A stretch of DNA of 64,000 nt from Halichoerus grypus. Taxonomy: Eukaryota; Chordata; Mammalia; Carnivora; Phocidae. Positions 1-12,770 of the stretch are shown here, in pieces. Numbering within the stretch: the stretch's first letter is position 1; each line of letters opens with the position of its first letter. The stretch covers positions 166,314,437 to 166,378,436 of the forward strand of contig NC_135715.1 in assembly GCF_964656455.1 (NCBI RefSeq), read 5' to 3'. The notes below the pieces were generated by a model that made no database searches, had not been told where the DNA came from, and saw nothing but the letters and a program-made list of their open reading frames with translations. The position numbers and the translations under genes were made by a program.

Positions 1-3000
1 ATGTGTAACAAGTGGGGAATTTGGGGGAATCTTTACATACCGATTCACCAGATACTGAGATGTGGATTGGCTAATGATATGTAGATTTGGTTTAGTTTCT
101 ATTTATGGAAGGTAAAACCTCTCTAAAAAGTTTCCACCAAAACTACTCTAGTACTGGGAGTAATGATAGAATTCAACATTAAAAAAATTTTGCTTCTTAA
201 AAAGAAAACTGAAAATCCACTATGCTTTACAGTCCAGCCTAGAAGTTTATTAATGAAGATAAATAGGATACAGTCCGTACCCTCAAGGGGCTCACTATTT
301 AGTATCACAGATAAATATTTAAAATAAAAACTACATGTAGCACGTAGCCTGTCCTCTAGTACAGAAGAAATACAGATGAGGTCCACTGGGAGCTTAAAGG
401 AAGGAGAAATCAACTGTCCTGGGGGGAAGGGAACCCCTGACAAAGCAGGCCACACTGCCTAAGGTCTAGAAGGATAAACAGAAATTCACTTGGTGGGCAA
501 GGATGGGACAGAGGAGAGTACAACCATGAAAACCCCCGCAGTATGAATAGGTGATAACTAAATGTACAGCTATTGTATGTTGATTAAAACACATTTATGT
601 AATTTAATATAATATAAAATAGAACTCATATAAAAGTTTGTCATAGAGAGATACAAAAGCATTGATTTTTTTTTTTAATAAAAGTCTCATTTTTTTTTTC
701 CTTATTAGCAATTTTTGAGGTACCTGTTGTGTGATCCTTTGGGGGTCCTGCAGTTACATAGGTGGTGAAGTTTACAGTCTGCAAATCAGCTCACAAAGAG
801 GCATCTGGAATTAGCCAAAACCTTTCACTACTTAACCAGATGGGAAATAACAGTTGGCAAGGATAAATAATGCTTCACTCTGAGGCATTGAGACACAGGT
901 ACATGCCAGATAAATACCATAGCAGGCATTAGTGGAGAATAAAGTAGGCAAGGCCCTGTCCTCATGTAGCTCAAGGTTCGGTGAGAAAGACAGAATTGGG
1001 TTCAAATATTTTATTTATCATGGTTAAATATTTGCTATATTTAAATATCTTAAATGGGGAAAAAACGGATGGTGTTCTGGGAAATGAAGTACAGTCCACT
1101 TGAAACTGTTGCTGAAAAATGATGTATTGTACAATTCAATTAGTCTTTCTGGCTCTATTGAGCAGTGTTTATACTGAGTCAGGGCCCTGCTGAATTAGGT
1201 TAACAATACTACCTTTTAGTAGGTGAACAGAAGGACAAAGGGCACTGGCCAGTCTCCCAGGCCTGAAAAGGCTTCTCTCTTCAGGTGGTACTTAAGCCCA
1301 AAAGGGGGGGAAAAAAAGTCTTTTTCAGAGACAGTAAAAGCAGTGAGACAAATGGGACAGCAGCTACTGACATCAGCGTTCATAAGCTGAAATTACCAAA
1401 AACAAAAACAGAGCTAGTTTCAATAATGTCTAAAGCACTGCTTCATGAAGTTATTACCCAGGGTTAAGAATACAGAGCATACTGTGACTGCGGCTGCCCG
1501 AGTAGGTGAACGAACCCTGCAACACTGAGCCATGTTTTTGGCAGCATGGCTGAGCACACGCTCACTTTTGAGAATCCACCACTTATAACTATGTAAGGGA
1601 ATTTTTGAAAGAACTAAGAATTTGGCATAAAATGCTACTTTTGCAAAAGAGAGTGCTGTATCCCCACTGATTTCCTAAGTTCTAATAAGCCTGCACACTG
1701 GTATAAGGATTCCACTTTCAAACTCACTGTAATTAGAAAGCTTTTTTAAAAAGATAATGTTAAATATATAGTTACTTAGGGAAGGAAGCCAGTGATACTC
1801 TTTTAAGTGAGAAAGTTTCTTTCCTGTTAACAGAAATATTACATAAATTATATATGTGTATATATATATAGATATATAAATTATATACCAATTATATTCC
1901 ACCTAAGAGCTAAGAGCTACTGTCCTATTTCTTGCCAAATTATGAAAACCATGAAAAGCCTGAGTGCTTTTCTGATGTATGTAAAAATTCAGCTCATAGG
2001 TGCAGATGGATGGGCCCAATACATTTTCTAAAAATGGTTTTGGTTGGCATTCTTTTCCATGATCCCATTCCATTCACATTAGAAACAACTTTTATAGGGT
2101 CAATAGTTCATTTTTCAAACCTACTGACCTTTGGTATTTTAGTAAATAATATTTAATGTTTAATATAATTTCTTTCCATGGCTTTTTAAGCTTAAAACCA
2201 GACTAATTTAAGCTATAAGAACTCAAGTCTGTGACTTGATTTTGTTGCAGTTTGTGAACTGGTGCCCCCCTGACAGCGCTGCAGTCTGCGTGATTCAAGA
2301 GCTGAGGAGGAAGTCGAGGCCGAAAGCTGCTTCTCCACACCTCACACACAGGAGTTGGAGCAAACAGCAAGTGGGTTATAATCAGCTACAAATTATAAGG
2401 ACCAAATCTGCTCTATAAACATACGTATTTACAAATAAACATTATTTGAGAAGTAACCATCATTGGTATAGATTTAAACATAATACTCCTTTTGTTAAGC
2501 TGGTGACTGCTACCTCTTAAAAACCGAATTCTCAGATGTTCAGGTTTACGTAATTCTGAGAAAGAGGTTCTGGAATGGTGTCCTGGTATGTTCCCCCACA
2601 AAAACAGCCCCGGGTAAGAAAACAATGGAGCAGAGGGAATGTTTACCCAGAGACAGCAGTTTGGAGATGATGTGGTGGGGGTGGGAGTAGGGAGGAGTTC
2701 AGTTTTTGTTAAGGGAGGAGAATGCATTAGAATAAAACAGATGAGAACGTAATTTTAGAATAACAACTGGGACAATCAATCTGGTTCCATTTTTCTCAGC
2801 AGGTGTTCCAAGGAATACCGGTCCCACAAAAATGGTGCTCTGAGGTCCAACAAGAAAAATGCCACATGCCACATTCTTCTCTTAGTGATTCAGTGTAGCA
2901 TGTTAGCCTATGAAAGCCTGCGGACATCGTGTCTGCGTCACGTGCTTAGCCCAGCAATTTCCCAAACCTATCTGCAGACAAGGCAGCTATTTAGTGTTGT

Positions 3001-3639
3001 GCTGGCCTTGTACAGGGGGCGGTAGGGGATGAAACTCAGTCTGGGCCCTGCTTACCAACTGGAGGAAGGGGCCTCTATCTCTAACTCCTTCCAATCTCTT
3101 GCCATCCTGTGAGCTCCCAGGGCTGCATTCTCTTGAGGCGCCCTGTTCCAATTACAAAGCTGGCCTGGCTGAGACCCTCCTATAGAACCCTCTTTTTGCA
3201 GAACACCTATTAACAAGCACAGAACTTGTTAATGCTCCATGGAACATATTTTGAGAAATGCTGAATTAATATACTTAATAGAAAAAAAATACTGAATCCA
3301 GAGAGCTTAAGTGACTTATCTGTTCAGATCTCTGGATACCCTGTTCTGTGCTTTTTAGCATTATTTATATTCACAGTTCTTTTTATTCTTTAATAACTCT
3401 ACCATAAACTATCTATTCGTCACTCCTCAAAGGAGGGGATCCCTATCCAGGTTTTGTCCTTCCCTTTTCCTAAATACAAAGTCAAGGGGCTACAAAGGGA
3501 GACTAACCAATGATGTAATTTGGCAGTATGCTGGCCATTTGATTTTAACTATGAAACAAAAATTAAAGTCCAGTAACCCGTCATCTATCTAGAAGTCACT
3601 TATTTGTGTATTTGCTTACTAGTCTTTCTCCCTCCTTTG

Positions 3640-3735
3640 GAATACGAGCATTCACAAGGCAGAGACTGTCCCCACTGCCTCCAACAGTGAGCGTGGTGGG
3701 TGTTCGACAAATACTTGCTGAAGAAATGGATGAGC
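3640..3735 (+). mobile_element. L2 3' end relic
   Basis: Ends in GACAAATACTTGCTGAAGAAATG, the diverged form of the L2 terminal block that normally reads ATAAATATTTGTTGAATGAA. Confidence 0.5.
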
Positions 3736-4029
3736 GCTTTACGATGCTCTGGCTGGGACCCTGAACCACACACTCCTAACAGCTCGGCTAGTTGTTTCTA
3801 AGCTCACCACAGCTTTAGAGTTAAGAAAGTAGAAAAGGGGAAGGACAGCCCGAGGCAGCACAGTCACACCAGAAGTGACAGCGGAAATCTTGGTACTAAG
3901 GAAGAAAGGTGCCTGCAAGGAGATACAGGTGAAAGTGCAGCACACAGTCCTGGCTGAGGACAATCTGGAACATGCGGCAAGCTAAAAAATGTACAAACCT
4001 ACATCTAGGAAGGTATCCTCAGTCTCACT

Positions 4030-4500
4030 TGTGAGTGAAAGTACTTACAGTCAAAATGATGTATCAAGTTATTCATTGAATCATTATCTGTAATACCAAA
4101 AGACTGGAAAAACAAAATCATCCAAGAAAGGCCTGGTTAGATTGTCGTGTGTGTATAAAAATGTGTAAAATTCATGATTGAATATGGAGTGGCTATACAA
4201 AAAAAGAAAACAGGAAAAGAAAGCAGGCAAGCCCCAGATGAGGGATATGATCTAAGTGGAAGGGAGGGCTCTCCAAGAGCTGCATGTAGATCATCTATCG
4301 CCACTCTTGTGTGAATAAGCACACGTACATAAAATACCTGTGGAAAGATACACAAGAAAAGAGTAACTGGTTGCCTGTGGGAAGAAGAACATGATAGGTG
4401 GGAGGGAGATTATCTATGTATACATGCCCTTTGTACTTTTTGAATCTTGAAATTTGTGGAAGTATATTATATTTGAAAGAAGAAGAAATAAAAATATAGC
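4030..4500 (+). mobile_element. Old L1 3' end relic
   Basis: Diverged L1 3' segment: ATCTGTAATACCAAAAGACTGG, later a stretch resembling the AGTAACTGGTTGCCTGTGGG and CATGCCCTTTGTACTTTTTG blocks, ending in AGAAATAAAAATA. Boundaries are approximate and the subfamily is not assigned. Confidence 0.65.
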
Positions 4501-6589
4501 AGTGCAAGGCAGTTTCCTTATGGAAGGAAGTTTCCTTATGGTAGCCTTCTATACCACATTAAACCACACTGAAGTAATCACAGGACAGAACAATCATAAT
4601 TCTGAGGCATTAAAAAAGGCAAGTTTCTAATATGTATTTTCTGAAATAGAATATATGGAGCTAAGTGACAGTTAATCATTTTAAAAATACTAAAAGTAAC
4701 AATCACATTACTGAAAATTTGGAGAATAAAGATCAGGAAAGGAAAAAAAATATATCACAATCTTATCACAGTAAAATAACCACTTATTGCTTTGGTATAA
4801 TGTATTCTTCCCTGTATTTTCGCCTGTGTTCATTGTGAAAAATCATGGTGAAAGTCTTACTAAAATCAATCCCAACCATAATGCTTCTTGGTCCTCTTAA
4901 AACAGGCACTGGGGGCTAATGGAGAAGGAATCAGGAGATCTTAAGGTTAATTGCAGTTTGTTCGCAAAATCTCCGAATGACCCTGAACAAGTGGTTTTTC
5001 CCATCAGCGAGCTGCTCTCCAGCTCTGTGAGAACAGTACAGCTTGCCTTGAATGCCTCTCAAGATGTAGAGATAGGAAATAGTTTATGTAACATGGAAAA
5101 CCCCTAGCTAAATGGAATGTGAATATTCAGGCTAGGACACAAAAATATTTTTTAAAAGTACAATAGTAGGGAACTATTTAGGAAGAGCTGAGGCCAAGTT
5201 TGAGGTCCTCACCACCTCTGTGTCATGCTTGATATTTTTGAATGGGAGGGTGGACAGTAGGGGGAAGGCTGTCTTCAAAGAGAATTTCATTAGAAAATGG
5301 CTACAGAACTTGAGGATAAGGTTTAGCTGCTGGGTAATCCTGGAGCTCAATTCAATTTGCAGGATGTATACCGGAAAATAGATGAAATCCTGCTTTAAAA
5401 ATAATTAGGAGTATTATTACTCCAGAGGGTAGACAAGGAAACGCTTCAGATGACAGATTTCAATCAGCTCTGCAAAACCATTTTTTCACTCTCTTAAATG
5501 GATATTCAAGCCAGTCACGTACTTCTTATTAAGGATAGGAGGCAGATCTAGCAGAATGATGTCTGGTCTTGGAAACTGATAGGTCTGAATTGATCCTCAC
5601 AATTAGAAACATTAAGTTAAATCCTGGTGTCTGAGCAAAGACAGACAGATCCTGGACTAAATGGAAAATAGTTACTTAATGCCAGTGAGAGATGATCCTG
5701 ATAAAATTGACCAGCTCTGTTCTTGCTTTAAAATCTTCCCTGGTCCACTGAGAATCTGGGAGGGAAGGTCCGACAAAGGAGATATTCCTCATGTACAAGG
5801 TGGATGAAGCAAGGGTACCTAACACCTTCAATTAGTTACTTATCCTCTCAACATCAAACCTTGTCATCTGAATGACCAGCATGGCAAAATGTCTGCTCTA
5901 GAGAAAAAGACTGCAAGCGTCCGTGATGGCTAAATTGATGGTTTCAATGGCTCACTGCACACAGATCTGGATCTCCTCCACCAATTCACATCTTTGTAAG
6001 CCATGCCTGATTTTCAGACTTTCCTCATTTAGCACCACCTCTTCTGTTTTAACTTCCCGGAGTGGTGCATATTCTGTTGGCAGGTGCCACTAGCCTAAGC
6101 CCCGGGTGAGTGCGGGGCTGGGATTGCCTCCCTCACTTGCACTCTATACACCTCTCTTAGCTGTCAAAGCCCTGCTCTAAGCAGATTAATCTAAATAATC
6201 TAAATCAAACTCAACTCTAAATACGCTTTTATCTAATACACACATGGCAAATATATTTATAGCCTATATTCAGAGTGTCAAGTACAAGATGCAGAGGAGA
6301 GAATGATAACTCCGTCTGGGAGAGGGGAAGGAAAGAACCGGGAGAGGAAGGGAGGTTTAAGACAGGCTCGGTTAGGGTCTGCCATGCTGAAATGAGGGCA
6401 AGAGGAAGACGAGAGGTGTGAAACAGCACGGCAGGACTGAGGAACAGGAGGGAGTGTGACCTTCCGAGGACGCTCATGGGGGCAGGGAGGTAGTGCATGA
6501 AGGGGCCAGAAGAGCAGGGACTGGAGATCACAAAAGGTCTTGGTGTCAGGTTAAGAGATTTGTGTTTCACTTCTACACAATCATAGTAA

Positions 6590-6790
6590 AAGCTGGCATT
6601 AACCGAGCACCCGTGTGCCAGTCACGGTGCTCGGGGCTTTCTGTGAATCATTCTTTTAAGCCAACAGCAATCTTATGAAGCAGTTCCCATTACTATCATC
6701 ACCACCTCCATTCTAAAGGTGAAGAAACTGAGACTGAGAGAGGGTACAGAATTTACCCACGGTGAGATTAGGGTTTTCTGAACCATGGTT
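6590..6790 (-). mobile_element. MIR relic, minus strand
   Basis: TGTGCCAGTCACGGTGCTCG at left and GGTGAAGAAACTGAGACTGA at right are reverse-complement MIR blocks in the expected order. Confidence 0.65.
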
Positions 6791-7189
6791 GGGGCAAGAC
6801 TTGCAGGCAGGAAGCACAGTTAGGAGGCTACCAAACTCCTTCGTGGGAGTGATGCCCAAGGTTTGAGTCTGTGAGGTGGGATGGTGGGTGCAGCGGAATG
6901 CAAATCCAGTGGTTGAGTTTTGCTCACTGATTAGACCGGGGGGGGAGGTGGCAGAGAGAAGAGCCCAGGCTGTCTCCCGGCACTGGCAGCGCAGAATGGT
7001 GGGGCCACGGACATTCCGGAGGTACATGTGATGAGGGTGATAAGCCGATTTGGGGGTACCGAGTTGGAGGGGCCCATAAGATAGGCCTCATTCCTTCACT
7101 GATTCGGTATACATTCTTGCTTACCTACTACGTGCCAGAAATTGTGCTAAGACAGGTTGCCTGTGCCCAGGGAGCTCACGGAGAGGAGC

Positions 7190-7510
7190 AGCATCACTAT
7201 GTCCTAGGCACTATTCTAAACATTTCACATGCATTAACTCAGGTAACCGGCAGTGGGTCTATGAAGCGTTAGTGTCCTCATTTTACAGATGAGGACACTC
7301 AAACACAGAGAGACTACATAACTTGCCCAGGTTAGACACCTAATAAATGACCAAGACAAGACCTGAACTCAGGCAGTCTGGGTTCATTTTATAAATTGGA
7401 AACTGAGGCTCAGGGAAGTTCAAGTACTTTGCCCCAGCAAATTAAGCCCCAAATAAGAGGTGGAGGTAGGACTTGGACAAATCCCTGTTTAACTCCAAGC
7501 TCCTGCTACT
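7190..7510 (-). mobile_element. MIR relics, two adjacent, minus strand
   Basis: First copy about 7190-7383 (CATTTTACAGATGAGGACAC core), second about 7385-7510 (AAATTGGAAACTGAGGCTCA core). A further fragment of the same kind may start near 7100. Confidence 0.65.
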
Positions 7511-8032
7511 AACCCCCTAAGTAAGTCTAATTATAGACACACACAAACACACACACAGCATGGTGGTGGCCCAAGGGAGAGAGCCAGCAATGCAGCAAAT
7601 AGGGTAGGGTGGGGACTACCAGAAAATATGTTGCCAAAGAGGACATGCTTTTATCAGCTCTGGAAGAATGAAGAGCGGTTCCCCAGATGGAGAAAAGTAT
7701 CTACAGTACATGTGGAAGGATGATCTCTAAACAAGAGAAAGGGCTCTTCTTCTTCCTATGATAGGAGGGGAAGCAGTAAGGCCAGGTACAAATATAGAAA
7801 CATTTGTAGGAATTCATATCCATGTCTTGTAGTTTCAACGTTGTCCTTGAAGTGGAGGCAAGGTCATATGCTGAGAAGGATGGGGATGAGGCATCCTAAG
7901 GACAGTGAAGATGTGGGTGGTTATTGGATTGACCAGGAGACCGAGCTGCCCAGGGATACAGAAAGGGTATCTGCCAAATGGCCCCTCACAACTTTCATGT
8001 TTGTTTTAGATTTCAAATATTACAGGTGACAG

Positions 8033-8222
8033 GGGCGCCTGAGTGGCTCAGTCGGTTAAGCGGCTGCCTTCAGCTCAGGTCGTGATCCCAGGGTCCTGGG
8101 ATCGAGCCCCGCATCCGGCTCCCTGCTCAGCAGGAAAACTGCTTCTCCCTCTCCCACTCCCCCTGCTTGTGTTCCCTCTCTCACTCTGTCTCTCTCTGTC
8201 AAATAAAATCTTTAAAAAAAAA
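8033..8222 (+). mobile_element. CAN-SINE (tRNA-derived), plus strand
   Basis: Complete SINE: tRNA-like head with box-B-like GATCGAGCC, CT-rich middle, and an AATAAA-containing A-rich tail. It is flanked by a perfect 17-bp target-site duplication, AATATTACAGGTGACAG, at 8016-8032 and 8223-8239. The exact duplication suggests a fairly recent insertion. The frame at 8043-8291 is SINE sequence read through. Confidence 0.96.
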
Positions 8223-9489
8223 AATATTACAGGTGACAGCTATGGGTCCCTTCCCCACCCACCTTGCTCCCCGGTGATACAGTTACACTGACAGCAAGTC
8301 TCAGACATCTCTTAGCAAGGAGATATAAAAGCAGTCATACAGACTATGGTTGGGACAAAGCACTTTGCGTGGAAGGTTCATTCAAGGAAGAGGTGACAGC
8401 ATTCTGGCAGAAGGATCAGAAAAGCTTCTAGTCAGTCAGGTACCAGAATTCTCAGTTCTGGCAGAATACAGGAACATAAAAGAATCCTATGCCTATTGTA
8501 CTTCAGTGGATTAGATTCCCCAACTTGCCAACTTCTACTGCCTTGTTTCTGCATGGGCAGAACTGCAGTACAATGCTGCTAACAAGTGCAGTACAATCCA
8601 CATATCTTGAAGACTACTAGGTTGAAAGCTAGAGCTAAGATGTCATTTGGCAATTAAATCCACAGATCTCCCTTGCAGTAGCAAAAATGGAGCTGGAGAT
8701 AAGGGTGGGAATCATCAGGGAGTTGAAACTATGGAAGAGAAAGAGAGAATACAATAGAGTATAAAGTGGGAACAGAAAACAAAAAAATGAAGCTAAGGAA
8801 CTGCAACATTAAAGGTGTAGGCAGAGGACAAAGAATCAGAGAAGGTGACAGAGGAAAAAGAGCTGGAAGTAGGAGGAGTCAAGGCAGACTCCAAGTCAAG
8901 GCAGAAGAATTCCTGGTCCGATACTGTATCCCAGAGAAGTCCAGTAGAACAAGAAACTGACAAGGGTCAATCAGATTTGGCAAAACTGATGGAGGAGCTA
9001 AGATCATGAGCAGAGGCAGAAGGAATAAACCTTCCATAAAAGGAGTGATGTTTCTTCTGTGGTTGGAAGGAGGACAAGGAGGACGGGTGTAGATGTAGAC
9101 AAGTTTATAAAAGCGTTGGCAGAATTATTGCCTAATCACTCCTGAAACTATATGAAATAGAAGGTAAAGGCTTTTCCCAGAGTGACTGGGGCTGGGTCTT
9201 TAATCTCTTTAGACTCACAGGTCCTGAAATAAATCAATATGATGACAGCTACTGATGTAAATGGAAGGGGCCTTCCCTAACCTACCCACTGGCACCTACA
9301 TCCAGACTCTGCCTTTTCTCTTACTTTCTGCTCCAAGCAAAGGCCAACCCTCCTACTGTCTACACAATTCTTTCTCACTCAACCACATGATTCTAGCAAT
9401 TCTCTCTCTCCTAGGTAGTTCACATTAGCATAGAAAACATGCTGTTATTTCTTCTATTAAAACAAAAATCAAACCCAATTTGATCCTAC

Positions 9490-9843
9490 TTCCCCTCTAG
9501 TTACTCCTCATCTCTCTCCATCCCCTTATAGCAAAACTTCTCAAGAGTTGTCTGTTCTTGTCTCATTTTTCTCCTGTTCCATATCAAACTCACTCCAATC
9601 AGACCTTCACTCCCACTGCTCAATTCAAACTGCTCTCATTAAGGTCACTCATTACCTCCCCATTCCTATATCCCATGGTCAATTCTCAGTGCTCATCTTA
9701 TCCGACCTATGTATCAGCCTCTGTCACAACTGATCTGAAGACACGTTCTTTGTGTGGCTTGTTGGGCACAGTAGGGTCCTTCTCCCTCACTATGCACTCC
9801 TCCTTGGTCTCCTTTGCTGGTTGCTCCTCTCCTCTCTACCCTC

Positions 9844-9850
<7 letters not shown>
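9490..9850 (+). mobile_element. L2/CR1-type LINE reverse-transcriptase relic
   Basis: The two overlapping frames at 9548-9733 and 9558-9875 together resemble the L2/CR1 segment where a TALIKVTHYL-like stretch is followed by SVLILSDL (normally the start of the catalytic-site region), then a GxxxxSF...S...GCSS stretch. Frame changes show it is dead. The CAN-SINE at 9846 interrupts it. Confidence 0.55.
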
Positions 9851-9874
<24 letters not shown>

Positions 9875-10060
9875 AAGATTTTATTTATTTATTTGAGAGA
9901 GAGAGAATGAGAGAGAGAGCACATGAGAGGGGGGAGGGTCAGAGGGAGGAGCAGACTCCCTGCAGAGCAGGGAGCCCGATGCGGGACTCGATCCCGGGAC
10001 TCCAGGATCATGACCTGAGCCGAAGGCAGTCGCTTAACCAACTGAGCCACCCAGGCGCCC
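9846..10060 (-). mobile_element. CAN-SINE, minus strand, inserted in an L2 relic
   Basis: The poly(T) end is at left and the tRNA-like head at right, ending in ccaggcgccc. A 16-bp duplication, TCCTCTCTACCCTCTT, lies at 9830-9845 and 10061-10076. It interrupts the 3' part of an L2 reverse-transcriptase relic. Confidence 0.96.
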
Positions 10061-10818
10061 TCCTCTCTACCCTCTTAAGGTGAGTGTCCCGGTACTCAGA
10101 CTTCCTCTCCTCCTCTGTTGACTTGCATTTTTATAGCTACCAAGTCTGCTATTTGTACTTCTGGGATACCCTGCTAGGCTGTTAGCAGTTACTTTGCAAA
10201 GCATGCTTCTCACTTCCTCCCTTTTTACAAAAATAAACAACAGTCCAGGTGAAGGTCTAAGGGTGGCTCAGTGCACTGTTCTTTGGTGTGGGCCCCCACC
10301 CAGAAATCCTCATAGCTTCTCTCCAGCTTCTAGTTCCAGGGGAGATGGGCCCGCAGGAAGACTGACCTTCACATGAGTAGGAGTGCTACTGCTACTCAAG
10401 ATAAGAAATATCTTGATTATATAAGGCCTCTCCTTCAAAAGTCACTAGTATGCCCAGGCATGCATTATTTTCCTATTTTTATCCTCTGAGAGTATTGTGA
10501 TTTTGGAAATAAGATCTAATAAAAAAATAATGAGGCCTCTTTCTCTATCAGAATTCTTTTTTAGCACCCACAGTTAATTATCAAGGCCCAGAAGTAAAAA
10601 CTGCTATATTATCTTTCTAAGTGAGGAAATTAATAAAAAGTCATAGTTAAGATGCCTTTAAATGGGAGCTGTTTAAGAAGCATTAGATAAGATCTCGTAG
10701 CTTTTATGAGACTATCTAGTCAAGTGTGCTTCAAATTCTTTTATCATTATTTCTTAATCCACACAACAGCTGAACACCCACATTGCTATTATGAAGTACA
10801 CGCAGATTCTGTACTTAC

Positions 10819-10964
10819 CTTGTATTTCGAAGTATCCCAGTTGTGGACTATGCGTGCGGGGATGAGGAAACTGTCGTCTACATGGCAGCTGCTGCAGTAA
10901 TACCACCCACTGTAATTGCACACCTTGGCTTTCCCACTGGAAAGGCCTATGGATCGCTGGCATC
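10819..10964 (-). CDS. PLEKHM3: PLEKHM3, third coding exon, start of the zinc-binding Rubicon-homology region (residues 512-560)
   Basis: This 146-base exon encodes two bases of Gly512 and residues 513-560, from [20 protein letters not shown] through [12 protein letters not shown] to HNWDTSKYK. Cysteines 513, 527, 535 and 538, with Cys510 from the previous exon, give the pattern CxxC-x13-C-x7-CxxC. That is typical of the first zinc site of the Rubicon-homology (DUF4206) domain, which in Rubicon and PLEKHM1 binds RAB7; RAB7 binding by M3 is inferred from the family. The acceptor reads TTGGACAG (AG at 10966-10965) and the donor GTAAGT begins at 10818, a near-perfect consensus. It ends in phase 0. 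The next exon should begin with a Val-Ser codon pair and lies beyond position 1; I looked for it on the minus strand of 1-10800 and did not find it. Confidence 0.96.
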
Positions 10965-11289
10965 CTGTCCAAGGCAAAAGGACGAGTCTATGATTAGTGT
11001 TGTACTTTTAACACCACAGAACAAGGTTACACAACCCTCAAACAAAAGTCCACAACAGGAAAAAAAAAACCTTCAGAGAACACATGTATGGATGTGTGCC
11101 CGATAGCCTCCACCCCCTCACCTCCTCAGGGGCTGCCATAGCCAGCACCTAACTGGTCCCGTCTCTGGTCTCTTCTGTGTCTTCTGCATACAGCTGGCAG
11201 AGATCAGGCTCTCCACAACCCCACCACTGGCACCTCACTTCTTCCTCATAAACCCTTATTCCCACCACCAGACATTCTGCTGGGGACTT

Positions 11290-11405
11290 CTCATAAAGGA
11301 GCTTATTTAACACGTACAACATCTCCGTGAGATGGTTTTAGCCAAGTTAAGAATTTTGTCTGAAGTCACTGCACCAGTAAGAGGTGGAGTTTGGATTTGG
11401 CTCTA
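11290..11405 (-). mobile_element. MIR relic, minus strand
   Basis: Diverged: GAAGTCACTGCACCAGTAAG and the TTTGGATTTGGCTC block correspond to MIR in reverse. Confidence 0.45.
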
Positions 11406-12079
11406 AGCAGGTCTGAGTTTAAAATGATTCTAAAAACTGGTATGTGGCCTTCCTTTACTTACATAGTCAATGAAAGAAATTGTCCCCCAATTGGCCCCAT
11501 ATCACCTTTCCAACTACCTACTCCTACTACTCTCCAATGGGAATATAACCTCTTTATTGCAATCAGAGAACTCTCCTCACTATTCCCCAAATAAACAGTG
11601 TGCTCACTCCATCCTCCACACATTGGCGCATTATTACTTCTCCGTACACAACACCCTCTTCTGATTTCCACGTTGCCAAATCCTGCCCATTACTCAAGAC
11701 CAGTGGCTGCCTGCAAGTCACTGCTAAGGCCCTTTTCATGTCCGAGGAAATCCATGATTCTGTGAGCACTGTTTTGGGACTCTCAGCGGAACTGGTAATA
11801 ATCTCCGCCCTGTCACAAAGAAGCCATGCCTTTTCTTTAGGTAGGAGGAACTACCTTCTCTTGGTGAGTACAGAAATTCTATCACAACCCAAAGGACAAA
11901 ATCCTGGCAGCCCAGAACAGGTAATCATGATTATACAAACAGTAACATTATCCTGGCATTTCTAATCTACTGCTTTCATTTCAGAAATCCATTTCTGGAT
12001 TCATGGCTGGATCAAGAACCGCACTGGTCAAAGAAATCTCACAGTAAGCCTATTTCATGATAAGGGCATAAAATGAATT

Positions 12080-12124
12080 AATCATCACTATCATCATCAG
12101 CCTCATCACCACTACCATCACTGT
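12080..12124. repeat. Imperfect ATC/CAT trinucleotide repeat
   Basis: ATCATCACTATCATCATCAG followed by CTCATCACCACTACCATCAC. Confidence 0.85.
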
Positions 12125-12599
12125 TGCACCTCCTTGCCATTCAAGGAGCTCCAAACAGTTTATTTAACAAACTGCTAACCCAAGAAAAAACTGATTCACA
12201 TGAACTCCATGAATGAAAATATCACAAAACTCAAAGGACTTTCGTTTTCATCACAAATAAAATGGTATGGTAATGGAGCAGTTTCACAGTGCATTCTCCA
12301 GGAAGAGAATTAGATCCTATTGCTTTCAAGACAAGAGGTACTAAAAGACAGTAAGTGTGTGCATCAGTATTATGCTTCAAAAGCTGCATACCGTTCCTTC
12401 CTGGAATGGTTATTTCTTTACTACTGAGTAGCAGCAAACTCAGAACAAGCTCCTGTTTTTCAGATGGGCTGAGCAAGGAGATGTGTGCGACAGATACAGA
12501 CGACGCGAACACACAAGCGGCCGCGGCTGCAGAGAGGAGGTGCCGTTGCAATGCCTGGGCTCTGGGCACTGGAATGCTCTTTGCTGCACTCACTGACCG

Positions 12600-12770
12600 C
12601 ACTATTGCTCATCTGGCATTTAGCACATGCTTCCTGAAACTACTGTGCCTTTTTATGTGCTTGTCCAGCAAGAACCACACTATAAACTCCTCAGAGCAGT
12701 TTCTTATCCTCAGTACTTAACACAGAGCTTTACATGCAGCAGACCTTCAATAACTGTTTATGCAGAAAGG
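12600..12770 (+). mobile_element. L2 3' end relic
   Basis: ACTATAAACTCCTCAGAGCA followed by TTCAATAACTGTTTATGCAG matches the L2 terminal region. Confidence 0.5.

Larger units (their letters stand above)
1..10818 (-). other. PLEKHM3: PLEKHM3 intron downstream of the third coding exon (partial)
   Basis: This holds only the 5' part of the intron; no further exon was found. Recognisable content: an L1 3' end (about 4030-4500), MIR relics (6590-6790, 7190-7510), SINEs at 8033-8222 and 9846-10060, and an L2 reverse-transcriptase relic (about 9490-9850). I see nothing specific in 1-3600 apart from AT-rich simple sequence at 1853-1885 and an L2-like end near 3640-3735. I see nothing assignable in 4500-6590, 7510-8015 and 8240-9250. 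A plus-strand open frame at 2236-2418 follows a good-looking acceptor but has no recognisable product or donor. Confidence 0.85.

Noticed and set aside
2236..2418. Plus-strand frame after a good acceptor (TTTTGTTGCAG) that could be an antisense exon
   Set aside because: No recognisable protein, no matching donor, and no second exon seen.
9846..10060. SINE heads as possible functional tRNA genes
   Set aside because: They keep promoter-like boxes but lack a full cloverleaf and carry SINE tails and target duplications.
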